From assembly GCF_026420845.1 (NCBI RefSeq), contig NZ_JAOWCB010000023.1, positions 1 to 64,000 of the forward strand: a stretch of DNA of 64,000 nucleotides. The letters are read 5' to 3'. How positions within the stretch are numbered: position 1 is the stretch's first letter; the number at the start of each line of letters is the position of its first letter. Source of the stretch: Streptomyces sp. PR69 (lineage in GTDB: Bacteria; Actinomycetota; Actinomycetes; Streptomycetales; Streptomycetaceae). A model generated the notes under the pieces. That model saw only the letters and a program-made list of their open reading frames with translations, was not told where the DNA came from and searched no databases. This document shows, in pieces, positions 8,652-19,490 of this stretch. Made by a program: the position numbers and the translations under genes.

Positions 8652-9323
8652 TCAGTTCTTGCGGTGGCCTATCAGGCGCGGCTTCTGTTCCAGGCCGTCC
8701 AGCCCGTGCCACGCCAGGTTCACCAGGTGCGCCGCCACCTCCGCCTTCTTCGGGCGGCGGACGTCCAGCCACCACTGGCCCGTCAGGGCCACCATGCCCA
8801 CCAGGGCCTGGGCGTACAGCGGGGCCAGCTTGGGGTCAAAGCCGCGGGCCTTGAACTCCAGGCCCAGGATGTCCTCGACCTGGGTGGCGATATCGCTGAT
8901 CAGTGAGGCGAACGTGCCCGTCGACTGGGCGACCGGCGAATCGCGGACCAGGATGCGGAAGCCGTCGGTGTAGCTCTCGATGTAGTCCAGCAGCGCGAAG
9001 GCCGCCTGCTCCAGCAGCTCCCGCGGATGCCCGGCCGTCAGCGCCCCCGTCACCATGTCCAGCAGCTGGCGCATCTCCCGGTCCACCACGACCGCGTACA
9101 GCCCCTCCTTGCCGCCGAAGTGCTCGTACACCACCGGCTTGGAGACGCCTGCCTTGGCGGCGATCTCCTCCACCGACGTGCCTTCGAAGCCCTTCTCCGC
9201 AAAGAGCGTGCGGCCGATGTCCAGCAGCTGCTCACGGCGCTCCGCGCCCGTCATCCGGACCCTGCGCCCCCGCCGGGGCTTCTCGCTGCTGCTGCTGCCG
9301 TCGATCGCCACGTCCTCCATCAT
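8652..9323 (-). CDS. TetR-family regulator of the desaturase operon
   Basis: A 223-residue TetR protein. The N-terminal helix-turn-helix reads TSVEEIAAKAGVSKPVVYEHF (about residues 49-69), followed by the conserved GGKEGLY. The C-terminal helical ligand domain is of the lipid-responsive type seen beside desaturases. Its ATG overlaps the stop of the upstream acyl desaturase gene as ATGA, so both come from one message. By analogy with DesT-like regulators it may sense acyl-CoA composition and repress the operon (inference). The candidate binding region lies upstream of the desaturase, not of this gene. Confidence 0.9.
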   Translation of the reverse strand: MMEDVAIDGSSSSEKPRRGRRVRMTGAERREQLLDIGRTLFAEKGFEGTSVEEIAAKAGVSKPVVYEHFGGKEGLYAVVVDREMRQLLDMVTGALTAGHPRELLEQAAFALLDYIESYTDGFRILVRDSPVAQSTGTFASLISDIATQVEDILGLEFKARGFDPKLAPLYAQALVGMVALTGQWWLDVRRPKKAEVAAHLVNLAWHGLDGLEQKPRLIGHRKN

Positions 9324-10357
9324 GCCGCGTCGGCGGCCTTGCTCTCGCCGGGGGCTTGGCCGGCCTGGGCCGCGACACGGCGGGAGTCGATCCGGGAGGC
9401 GTTGGGCCAGCGCACGTCATACGCCCAGCCCAGCTTCTCGAACCAGCGGATCAGCCGGGCGCTGGAGTCGAGCTGGCCCTTCAGCACCCCGTGCCGGGCG
9501 CTCGTCGGGTCCGCATGGTGGAGGTTGTGCCAGGACTCGCCGCACGACAGGACCGCCAGCCACCACACATTGCCCGAGCGGTCCCGCGACTTGAACGGAC
9601 GCTTGCCGACGGCGTGGCAGATCGAATTGATCGACCAGGTCACATGGTGCAGCAGCGCCACCCGCACGAGCGACCCCCAGAAGAACGCGGTGAACGCGCC
9701 CCACCACGACATCGTGACCAGACCGCCGATCAGCGGCGGGATCGCCAGGGACAGCACCGTCCAGAAGACGAAGTCACGGGAGATCCGCCGGATCGCCGGG
9801 TCCTTGATCAGATCCGGGGCGTACTTCTGCTGCGGCGTCCGCTCCTCGTCGAACATCCAGCCGATATGCGCCCACCACAGGCCCTTCAGCAGCGCCGGGA
9901 CCGTCTCACCGAACCGCCACGGAGAGTGCGGGTCGCCCTCCGCGTCCGAGAACTTGTGGTGCTTGCGGTGATCGGCCACCCACCTCACCAGCGGGCCCTC
10001 CACCGCCAGCGAGCCCGCGATCGCCAGCGCGATCCGCAGCGGCCGTTTCGCCTTGAAGGAGCCATGGGTGAAATAGCGATGGAATCCGATCGTGATGCCG
10101 TGGCAGCCGATGAAGTACATGGCCGTCAGCAGCCCCAGATCCAGCCAGCTCACCCCCCAGCCCCAGGCCAGCGGCACCGCCGCGACCAGGGCCAGAAAAG
10201 GCACGGTGATGAAGAGCAGCAGGGCCATCTGCTCGATGGAGCGCTTGCTGTCCCCGCCCAGGGTGGCGGAGGGAAGAGGCTCGCCGCCGCTCTGCGGCGG
10301 GGCGGCGGCCGACGGAGGCTTCGAGGCATCGTTTAGCAGCTCGGGACTTGTCGTCAT
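9320..10357 (-). CDS. Membrane fatty-acid (acyl-CoA) delta-9 desaturase
   Basis: The 345-residue di-iron membrane desaturase has the three histidine boxes HRYFTH, HRKHHK and HNLHHA. Two pairs of hydrophobic segments are visible (LLLFITVPFLALVAAVPLAWGW and FVFWTVLSLAIPPLIGGLV). It introduces a cis double bond into membrane acyl chains. ATG 10357 was chosen because it follows AGGGGATACTTC, a good ribosome site. The frame runs further upstream, but that part is Arg/Pro-rich and covers the promoter. It is co-transcribed with the downstream TetR gene. Confidence 0.92.
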   Translation of the reverse strand: MTTSPELLNDASKPPSAAAPPQSGGEPLPSATLGGDSKRSIEQMALLLFITVPFLALVAAVPLAWGWGVSWLDLGLLTAMYFIGCHGITIGFHRYFTHGSFKAKRPLRIALAIAGSLAVEGPLVRWVADHRKHHKFSDAEGDPHSPWRFGETVPALLKGLWWAHIGWMFDEERTPQQKYAPDLIKDPAIRRISRDFVFWTVLSLAIPPLIGGLVTMSWWGAFTAFFWGSLVRVALLHHVTWSINSICHAVGKRPFKSRDRSGNVWWLAVLSCGESWHNLHHADPTSARHGVLKGQLDSSARLIRWFEKLGWAYDVRWPNASRIDSRRVAAQAGQAPGESKAADAA

Positions 10358-10431
10358 GAAGTATCCCCTGTGGGGTGCGAACGGGCGGGGGACGGGGCGC
10401 AAGACACCCGAGAGCACACGAGTGACCTGGC

Positions 10432-10458
10432 TACGGTTCCGTAACCTACGCCGACGTA
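10432..10458. promoter_or_regulatory. Cluster of CGTA/TACG half-sites upstream of the desaturase
   Basis: Within 27 bp there are alternating TACGG...CCGTA, CGTA-ACC-TACG and TACG-CCGA-CGTA arrangements, that is, overlapping inverted repeats. The cluster lies 75-100 bp upstream of the desaturase start. It is a likely operator for the co-encoded TetR regulator, possibly overlapping the promoter (inference). Confidence 0.55.
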
Positions 10459-10604
10459 AGTATGGCAGCGCACAGGGCGCGGGCAAGAGACCTGTGGATA
10501 ACGTCAGGGAAATGGCCACCTATCCTGGGTGACGTCGGACAGCGCGGTCCGCAAGCCTCCAGTACCCCTCCAGACGTGCTAGAACACTGCAAGGAGCCGC
10601 ACCT

Positions 10605-13352
<2,748 letters not shown>

Positions 13353-13388
13353 CACGGCGGGCCGTACGGCCCCATGCCCCAGGACATG

Positions 13389-13428
13389 GGGGTGCCCCCG
13401 CGCCGGAAGGGCGGCGCGGGGGCACCCC
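13389..13428. terminator. Strong stem-loop terminator of ppc
   Basis: A 17-bp perfect stem begins GGGGTGCCCCC and ends GGGGGCACCCC, with loop GAAGGG. TGTTTCC follows on the plus strand. It lies between convergent ppc and the surface-protein gene and can serve both. Confidence 0.8.
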
Positions 13429-13505
13429 TGTTTCCGGGGCCGGTTCACCGGCCGTCGTGGCCGCTGTGCCGTCGTCGTCGCCGTGTGGTCGTTTCGGGTC
13501 GGCGG

Positions 13506-14303
13506 TCAGTTCTGCGACGCGGCCCTGCGGCGGCGCAGCACCAGGAAGCCGCCGCCCGCGACAAGGGCCGCGGCCACGGCGGACAGCGCCAGAACCGGCG
13601 TGCTGGAGCCCGTCTCCGCGAGGTCGCCCGCACCTCTGCCGCCCTCCTCGGCGGGCATGGAGGCGGCGGGGGAAGAAGCGTCCGGGGACGGGGTCGCCGA
13701 CGGCTTCCCCGTCTCGGACGCGGTCTCGGATGTGGTCTCGGACGCGGTCTTCGACGGCGTGGCGGACGGCTTCCCGTCGGTCGTCTCGCTCGACGTCCTG
13801 CTCGGCGACGGCTCGGTGGTCTGCGTCTCGTCGCCGTCCGGGGTGTCGTCCGGCTCCGGCTTCACCGGCTCGGCGCCCGCGGGGCAGGTGTGCGAGAGGT
13901 TGAACTTCTCCAGCCCGCCGCCCTTGACCTCGGCGACGACGGAGACGAGGGTCGCGCCGGGCTGGGAGGCCACATACGCGTGCATGCCGGACGGCGGGCC
14001 GAAGTCGGTGATCACCTGCTGGCCGCCGGGCTCGAACGTCACCGTCAGCTTGACGAAGTCCGCCTTGTTGCCGGGCAGTACGAAGTGCCAGCCGTCCATG
14101 TCGGCGGGGATGTCCGCGCAGTCGTTCTCCTGCGGGGCGCCGTCGTCCTGAGTGGTGGCCGTGCGCGGAAGCTGCTGGCGCAGCGTGGGACTGTAGAGGC
14201 CGTCGCCGTCCGCGGCGAACGCGGGAGCGCCGCCGGCGACGAGGAGCAGAGAAGCGGCCGCGGGAACGGCGGCAGTGGCCCAACGGTTCCGGAAAGTGGG
14301 CAT
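13506..14303 (-). CDS. LAETG sortase-anchored cell-surface protein
   Basis: Starting at ATG 14303 (ribosome site AGAGG), the 265-residue protein has a signal peptide (RNRWATAAVPAAASLLLVAGGAPAFA, read in parts). A globular domain of about 120 residues follows with two Cys (ENDCADIP and SHTCPAG), then a Thr/Ser/Pro/Glu-rich wall-spanning stalk. It ends with LAETG, a hydrophobic helix and RRRRAASQN. LAxTG is the sorting motif recognised by class E sortases in Streptomyces. The protein should therefore be covalently attached to peptidoglycan. The function of the globular domain is not recognised. No sortase gene is adjacent. The frame extends upstream to 14387, but that part lacks signal features. 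Confidence 0.85.
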   Translation of the reverse strand: MPTFRNRWATAAVPAAASLLLVAGGAPAFAADGDGLYSPTLRQQLPRTATTQDDGAPQENDCADIPADMDGWHFVLPGNKADFVKLTVTFEPGGQQVITDFGPPSGMHAYVASQPGATLVSVVAEVKGGGLEKFNLSHTCPAGAEPVKPEPDDTPDGDETQTTEPSPSRTSSETTDGKPSATPSKTASETTSETASETGKPSATPSPDASSPAASMPAEEGGRGAGDLAETGSSTPVLALSAVAAALVAGGGFLVLRRRRAASQN

Positions 14304-14453
14304 GAGGGATACCTCTGTGGCAGGTGGATATGCATGTGCCGTGGGAGGTGGCGGCTCAGCTTCCAGCCGACGGCTGTTTCCGGTCAAGGGACAGACGTCA
14401 GCTGATGCGCGCCATGCCCGTTATGCAGGAAAGATCGTGGGTAACGATTGGGC

Positions 14454-14927
14454 TCAGAGCGCGAAGAACGTGCCCACCAGCAGCACTCCGCCCACGGCCC
14501 CCGCCGTCCATGCCGTACGCGTCATCCGCAGCCCGCCGCCGATGACCAGCGCGGCCAGCACCAGCGCCCCCGCGAGCGGCAGCCAGGCGTGCAGCGTACC
14601 GGCCGGCCCTGTGCGCACCGCCTCGGCCGTGCCCGGCTTCAACACCACCGACAGCACCGCGCCCTTGTCCACGGCGACCGACTTCTCGATGGTGACCTTG
14701 TCGCGGGGCGCCGCCGGGTCGTCCGGGGCGTAGCGGCCGGTGCAGACGTCCGCGGAACAGCCGGTGACGGTAAGCGTGCCGTGCTCACGGCCCTTGGACA
14801 GGATCACATGCTGTGCCGTGCCCCACGACGACCAGCAGCCGGCCGCCAGCAGCAGCGCGGCCACCAGCGCCATCGCCGCCCGCTGGACGTACAGGAGCGC
14901 ATCAGTCCGCTTCGAGGCACGCTTCAT
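14454..14927 (-). CDS. Small two-pass membrane protein of unknown function
   Basis: This 157-residue protein has an N-terminal membrane helix (AAMALVAALLLAAGCW), an extracytoplasmic middle domain with a Cys pair (TGCSADVCTG), and two C-terminal hydrophobic helices (PLAGALVLAALVIGGGL and AVGGVLLVGTFFAL). The layout suggests an exported loop facing the wall. No family is recognised. It lies on the same strand as pth upstream and the surface-protein gene downstream, but spacing on both sides is over 90 bp. Confidence 0.7.
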   Translation of the reverse strand: MKRASKRTDALLYVQRAAMALVAALLLAAGCWSSWGTAQHVILSKGREHGTLTVTGCSADVCTGRYAPDDPAAPRDKVTIEKSVAVDKGAVLSVVLKPGTAEAVRTGPAGTLHAWLPLAGALVLAALVIGGGLRMTRTAWTAGAVGGVLLVGTFFAL

Positions 14928-15026
14928 GGGGCGTGATCCTTGGCCACCCGACCGCGTTCGGTCAACCTCGGTCGGCGGCTTGACCGGTGTTGTCCCCAGT
15001 TGTACGCCGCTCGTACGCCGCCCCGG

Positions 15027-15623
15027 TCACGAGTTGTATGCGCTCTGCGCCCGCTCCAGGCCCTCCGACACCAGGCACTCCACCGCGTCGGCCGCCCGGT
15101 CCACGAAGTAGTCCAGCTCCTTGCGCTCCGCCGACGAGAAGTCCTTCAGCACAAAGTCCGCCACCTGCATCCGGCCCGGCGGACGGCCGATCCCGAACCG
15201 CAGCCGGTGATAGTCGGGCCCCATCGCCTTCGTCATCGACTTCAGACCGTTGTGTCCGTTGTCGCCGCCGCCCAGCTTCAGCCGCAGCGCGCCGTAGTCG
15301 ATGTCCAGCTCGTCATGGACGGCCACGATGTTCGCCGTCGGCAGCTTGTAGAAGTCCCGCAGCGCCGTGACCGGGCCGCCGGACAGATTCATATACGACA
15401 TCGGCTTGGCCAGGACCACCCGGCGGCTCGCCGGGCCGGGAGCGCCGATCCGGCCCTCCAGCACCTGCGCCTGTGTCTTCTGCGCCCGCTTGAAGGAGCC
15501 GCCGATACGCTCGGCGAGCAGGTCGACGACCATGAAGCCCACATTGTGGCGGTTGCCCGCATAGCCGGGGCCCGGGTTGCCGAGCCCCACGATCAGCCAC
15601 GGGGCGGCTGCGTCCGTCGTCAT
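15027..15623 (-). CDS. pth: Peptidyl-tRNA hydrolase
   Basis: Pth releases tRNA from peptidyl-tRNAs that drop off the ribosome. The 198-residue protein has the family motifs WLIVGLGNPGPGYAGNRHNVGFM with catalytic His, and KPMSYMNLSGGPV. VAVHDELDIDYGALRLKLGGGDNGHNGLKS holds the key Asp and Asn residues (described in parts). ATG 15623 follows a GAGAGG site; upstream codons in the frame lack similarity. It follows rplY on the same strand, the usual bacterial arrangement, with a hairpin between them. Confidence 0.96.
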   Translation of the reverse strand: MTTDAAAPWLIVGLGNPGPGYAGNRHNVGFMVVDLLAERIGGSFKRAQKTQAQVLEGRIGAPGPASRRVVLAKPMSYMNLSGGPVTALRDFYKLPTANIVAVHDELDIDYGALRLKLGGGDNGHNGLKSMTKAMGPDYHRLRFGIGRPPGRMQVADFVLKDFSSAERKELDYFVDRAADAVECLVSEGLERAQSAYNS

Positions 15624-15656
15624 CTGCCTCTCACATCTCCTCGGGTCGCAAAGGGA

Positions 15657-15688
15657 ACGGGGTGGCGGGCCGCAGCCCGCCACCCCGT
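15657..15688 (-). terminator. Hairpin between rplY and pth
   Basis: A 14-bp perfect stem (ACGGGGTGGCGGGC and its complement) has a 4-base loop. Read on the minus strand it is followed by TCCCTTTG. It may end most rplY transcripts, leaving pth to partial read-through. Confidence 0.7.
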
Positions 15689-15705
15689 CAAGCAGAGCGT
15701 ACGGC

Positions 15706-16296
15706 TCAGGCCTCGGCGGCCTCTTCGCCCTCGGCCCCGGCCGCGGCCGGCTCCTCGGCCTGGGCGTGGACCACGTGCAGGACGACCTCGTCGCCGTCGA
15801 TGGCCAGCGTGACGCCCTCGGGCAGCTTGACGTCCTTGGCCAGGACGGAGGCGCCGGCCTCCAGACCCTCGATGGAGGCGGTGACCGACTCCGGGATGTG
15901 GGTGGCCTCGGCCTCGACCGGCAGCGTGTTCAGCACGTGCTCAAGCAGGTTGCCGCCCGGCGCGAGGTCGCCCTCGGCGTGGACCGGAATCTCGACGGAG
16001 ACCTTCTCGCCCTTCTTCACGGCCAGGAAGTCCACGTGGACCAGGAAGCCGCGGATGGCCTCGCGCTGGACGTCCTTCGGGATGGCCAGCGAGCTCTTGC
16101 CGTCGACGTCCAGGCGGATCAGGGCGTTCGGGGTCTTCAGGGCCATCATCAGCGAGTGGCCGTCGATCGCGATGTGCTGCGGCGCGGCGCCGTGGCCGTA
16201 GACGACGGCCGGGACCTTGCCCTCACGGCGGACACGGCGGGCGGCGCCCTTGCCGAAATCGGCACGGAGCTCGGCGGTGAGCTTCACCTCGGACAT
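15706..16296 (-). CDS. rplY: 50S ribosomal protein L25 / general stress protein Ctc
   Basis: The 196-residue protein is the long, two-domain form of L25. The N-terminal 5S-rRNA-binding part contains RRVRREGKVPAVVYG, and the C-terminal beta domain contains IPVHAEG...GGNLLEHVLNTLPVEAEA. A Glu/Ala-rich tail closes the protein. ATG 16296 is preferred because GGAG lies 5 bases upstream; GTG 16302 would overlap that site. L25 binds 5S rRNA in the central protuberance. Its place between prs and pth is conserved in many bacteria. Confidence 0.95.
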   Translation of the reverse strand: MSEVKLTAELRADFGKGAARRVRREGKVPAVVYGHGAAPQHIAIDGHSLMMALKTPNALIRLDVDGKSSLAIPKDVQREAIRGFLVHVDFLAVKKGEKVSVEIPVHAEGDLAPGGNLLEHVLNTLPVEAEATHIPESVTASIEGLEAGASVLAKDVKLPEGVTLAIDGDEVVLHVVHAQAEEPAAAGAEGEEAAEA

Positions 16297-16488
16297 ATGC
16301 ACTCCTCGTAAGACAGAGACTGGTGGCGGTCACCCGGCCACGACTGGCCTGCTACGAAGAGCGCGTCGATAACGGACCGCCGCACCGATCAGGATGCGGC
16401 CTCCCTCGCCGAGCAACCCCGCCAGTCTACCCGCGCCCCGAACAGGCCCAAAGTCGATCAGTCTGAGCCGATCAGTCTCCCGGCTGCC

Positions 16489-16532
16489 AAAAACGCCGAA
16501 GGGCCGTCCGGGCGTGCGCACCCGGACGGCCC
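16489..16532 (-). terminator. Rho-independent terminator of prs
   Basis: A 12-bp perfect stem, GGGCCGTCCGGG with its complement, has an 8-base loop. On the minus strand it is followed within 12 bases by TTTTT. It is one of the few hairpins in the window with a clear U-tract, directly after the prs stop. Confidence 0.85.
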
Positions 16533-16561
16533 TCCGCCGCTCAGTCAGAGGCAGACGGCGG

Positions 16562-17539
16562 TTATGCCTGCTCCTCGAAGAGGCTCGTCACCGAGCCGTC
16601 CTCGAACACCTCGCGCACCGCGCGGGCGATCGTCGGAGCGATCGACAGCACGGTGATCTTGTCCAGCTCCAGCTCGCCAGGCGTCGGCAGGGTGTTCGTC
16701 AGCACAAACTCGCTGACCTTGGAATTCTTCAGCCGGTCCGCGGCCGGCCCGGACAGGATGCCGTGCGTCGCCGTCACGATCACATCCTCCGCGCCATGCG
16801 CGAACAGCGCCTCCGCCGCGGCGCAGATTGTGCCACCCGTGTCGATCATGTCGTCGACCAGCACACACACCCGGCCCTCGACCTCGCCGACGACCTCGTG
16901 CACCGTCACCTGGTTGGCCACGTCCTTGTCGCGGCGCTTGTGCACGATCGCCAGCGGGGCGTCCAGCCGGTCGCACCAGCGGTCCGCCACCCGGACGCGG
17001 CCCGCGTCCGGCGAGACCACCGTCAGCTTGTCCCGGTCGACCTTCGCGCCCACATAGTCCGCCAGCACCGGCAGCGCGGAGAGATGGTCCACCGGGCCGT
17101 CGAAGAAGCCCTGGATCTGGTCCGTGTGCAGATCCACCGTGAGAATCCGGTCCGCACCCGAGCACTTCAGCAGATCCGCGATCAGCCGCGCCGAGATCGG
17201 CTCACGGCCACGGTGCTTCTTGTCCTGACGGGCATAGCCATAGGAGGGGATGATCACGGTGATGCTCCGCGCGGAGGCCCGCTTCAGAGCATCGATCATG
17301 ATCAGCTGTTCCATGATCCACTTATTGATGGGCGCCGTGTGGCTCTGCATCAAGAAGCAGTCCGCACCGCGCGCGGACTCCTGGAACCGGACATAGATCT
17401 CGCCGTTGGCGAAGTCGAAGGCCTTCGTCGGCACGAGGCCGACGCCCAGCTGATGCGCAACCTCCTCGGCCAGCTCGGGGTGGGCGCGGCCGGAGAAGAG
17501 CATCAACTTCTTCTCGCCGGTCGTCTTGATCCCGGTCAC
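16562..17539 (-). CDS. prs: Ribose-phosphate pyrophosphokinase (PRPP synthetase)
   Basis: Prs makes PRPP from ribose-5-phosphate and ATP for nucleotide, His and Trp synthesis. The 325-residue protein shows FANGEIYVRFQESARG, the flexible-loop motif YARQDKKHRGREPIS, the cation-binding DLHTDQIQGFFDGPVDHL, and the PRPP-binding signature VLVDDMIDTGGT. GTG 17539 gives the normal N-terminus (TGEKKLMLFSG). It follows glmU by about 110 bp on the same strand and has its own terminator. Confidence 0.97.
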   Translation of the reverse strand: MTGIKTTGEKKLMLFSGRAHPELAEEVAHQLGVGLVPTKAFDFANGEIYVRFQESARGADCFLMQSHTAPINKWIMEQLIMIDALKRASARSITVIIPSYGYARQDKKHRGREPISARLIADLLKCSGADRILTVDLHTDQIQGFFDGPVDHLSALPVLADYVGAKVDRDKLTVVSPDAGRVRVADRWCDRLDAPLAIVHKRRDKDVANQVTVHEVVGEVEGRVCVLVDDMIDTGGTICAAAEALFAHGAEDVIVTATHGILSGPAADRLKNSKVSEFVLTNTLPTPGELELDKITVLSIAPTIARAVREVFEDGSVTSLFEEQA

Positions 17540-17648
17540 AGCACTGTCTCCTCAGACGTGATCCCTGGCCGCGAGAGTCCTCGGCGCGAGCCAGCCGAAA
17601 TTGTGTGCACGTATCACGGTACGCCGAGATCGGCGCACCTGTTTCCGG

Positions 17649-19097
17649 TCAGTTCTCGTCGCGTACCCGTTCCGTTGCCGCGGCCGCCGCCTCCGCGGCG
17701 GCGCTGCCCGGCCGCTTGCGGGCCACCCAGCCCTCGATATTCCGCTGCTGGCCACGGGCGACAGCCAGCGAACCAGGCGGCACATCCTTTGTGATCACCG
17801 AACCGGCCGCGGTGTACGCACCGTCCCCGACCGTGACAGGAGCCACAAACATATTGTCCGAACCAGTACGGCAGTGCGAACCGATCGTCGTGTGATGCTT
17901 CGTCTGACCGTCGTAATTCACAAAGACACTGGCCGCGCCGATATTCGAATAATCGCCGATCGTCGCATCCCCCACATACGACAGATGCGGCACCTTCGTC
18001 CCCTCGCCGATCGACGCGTTCTTCATCTCCACATACGCGCCCGCCTTTGACCGCACACCCAGCCGCGTACCCGGCCGCAGATACGCGAACGGACCCACCG
18101 TCGCCCCCCCGCCGATCACCGCGCCGTCCGCCACCGTGTTGTCCACGCGCGCGCCCGCACCCACCGAGGTGTCCCTCAGGCGGGAGTTCGGCCCCACCTC
18201 GGCGCCCTCCGACAGATGCGTGGACCCCAGCAGCTGCGTCCCCGGATGCACCACCGCGTCCTGCTCGAACGTCACCGTCACATCGAGCTGCACCGACGCC
18301 GGGTCCACCACCGTGACGCCCGCGAGCATCGCCTCGCGCAGCAGCCGCTCATTGAACAGCCGGCGCGCCTCAGCGAGCTGCACACGGTTGTTGATCCCCA
18401 GGATCTCCCGGTGGTCGCCCGCCAGGGACGCCCCCACCCGGTGCCCGGCCTCACGCAGAATCCCCAGCACATCGGTGAGGTACTCCTCACCCTGGCTGTT
18501 GTCCGTGCGCACCTTCCCCAGCGCATCCGCCAGCAGCCGCCCGTCGAACGCGAACACCCCGGAGTTGATCTCCCGGATCGCCCGCTGCTCCTCGGTCGCG
18601 TCCTTGTGCTCCACGATCGCGGTCACCGCGCCGGTGGCCGGATCGCGCACGATGCGCCCGTACCCCGTGGCATCCGGCACCTCGGCCGTCAGCACGGTCA
18701 CCGCGTTGCCGTCGGAGGCGTGCACCTCTGCGAGCGCGCCCAGCGTCGCGCCGGACAGCAGCGGAGTGTCGCCGCAGACGACCACGACGGTCCCCTCGGG
18801 CGTCCGCCCCAGCTCCTCCAGCCCCATCCGCACCGCGTGCCCCGTGCCGTTCTGCTCGGCCTGGAAGGCGGTCCTGGTCCCCGCGCAGCGCTCGGCGAGA
18901 TGCCCCTCGACCTGCTCACGCGCATGCCCGACGACCACGACGAGCTCCTCGGGCCCCAGCTCGCGTGCCGCGGACACCACATGTCCGACGAGCGAACGCC
19001 CGCAGATTTCGTGCAGAACCTTGGGAGTCCTCGACTTCATGCGGGTGCCTTCACCCGCTGCGAGTACGACGACGGCGGCCGGGCGGTTGGCGCTCAC
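17649..19097 (-). CDS. glmU: Bifunctional GlmU: GlcN-1-P acetyltransferase / GlcNAc-1-P uridyltransferase
   Basis: GlmU makes UDP-GlcNAc, the precursor of peptidoglycan. The N-terminal uridyltransferase domain has VVLAAGEGTRMKSRTPKVLH. The C-terminal left-handed beta-helix shows hexapeptide repeats (VGPFAYLRPGTRLG, IGEGTKVPHLSYVGDATIG) with the acetyltransferase residues in SYVGDA and NYDGQTKHHT. GTG 19097 is preferred because GAAGGG lies 8 bases upstream, giving 482 residues. ATG 19130 in the same frame lacks a ribosome site. A tRNA-Gln gene lies just upstream on the same strand. Confidence 0.95.
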   Translation of the reverse strand: MSANRPAAVVVLAAGEGTRMKSRTPKVLHEICGRSLVGHVVSAARELGPEELVVVVGHAREQVEGHLAERCAGTRTAFQAEQNGTGHAVRMGLEELGRTPEGTVVVVCGDTPLLSGATLGALAEVHASDGNAVTVLTAEVPDATGYGRIVRDPATGAVTAIVEHKDATEEQRAIREINSGVFAFDGRLLADALGKVRTDNSQGEEYLTDVLGILREAGHRVGASLAGDHREILGINNRVQLAEARRLFNERLLREAMLAGVTVVDPASVQLDVTVTFEQDAVVHPGTQLLGSTHLSEGAEVGPNSRLRDTSVGAGARVDNTVADGAVIGGGATVGPFAYLRPGTRLGVRSKAGAYVEMKNASIGEGTKVPHLSYVGDATIGDYSNIGAASVFVNYDGQTKHHTTIGSHCRTGSDNMFVAPVTVGDGAYTAAGSVITKDVPPGSLAVARGQQRNIEGWVARKRPGSAAAEAAAAATERVRDEN

Positions 19098-19224
19098 GGG
19101 AAATGCCCTTCGGCTTCGGGTGGTGGACATCCGAAGGATACCGGGGGGTTTGATCCGGGAAATGCGGGCGGGCCCTGACGCGGAGGTCAGGAGCCGAACG
19201 GGAGGCAGGCGCTGAACGGATGTG

Positions 19225-19295
19225 CTCCCGGGGGAGGACTCGAACCCCCATGATCAGAACCAAAATCTGACGTCTTGCCCTTAGACGACCCGGGA
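19225..19295 (-). tRNA. tRNA-Gln (anticodon UUG)
   Basis: Read on the minus strand, a complete cloverleaf forms. The acceptor stem is TCCCGGG / CCCGGGA, the D arm GTCT...AGAC, the anticodon arm TCAGA-TTTTGGT-TCTGA with anticodon TTG, and the T arm GGGGG-TTCGAGT-CCTCC. The discriminator is G. The CCA end is not encoded (GCA follows). It lies about 128 bp upstream of glmU, reading in the same direction. Confidence 0.93.
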
Positions 19296-19490
19296 TTGCC
19301 GCTATGTCCGATTCAGGTGATCGGCTGCGGACGCAGCCCCTACTATGCCGTACCGCCGCCCTCCGATGCGACGCTCCCGCCTCTCGGCCGTGCCCCCTCC
19401 GCCGTGCCCCTGCCGGGAGCCGAGCCCCGTCCGGGAGGGCCGCCCGGACTGCCCGGAAAACGATTCGCGGCCGCCCGTAGGCTGGGAGGC

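Noticed and set aside
9027..9971. Long plus-strand frames opposite the TetR and desaturase genes
   Set aside because: The minus strand carries clear HTH and histidine-box motifs; the plus-strand frames show none.
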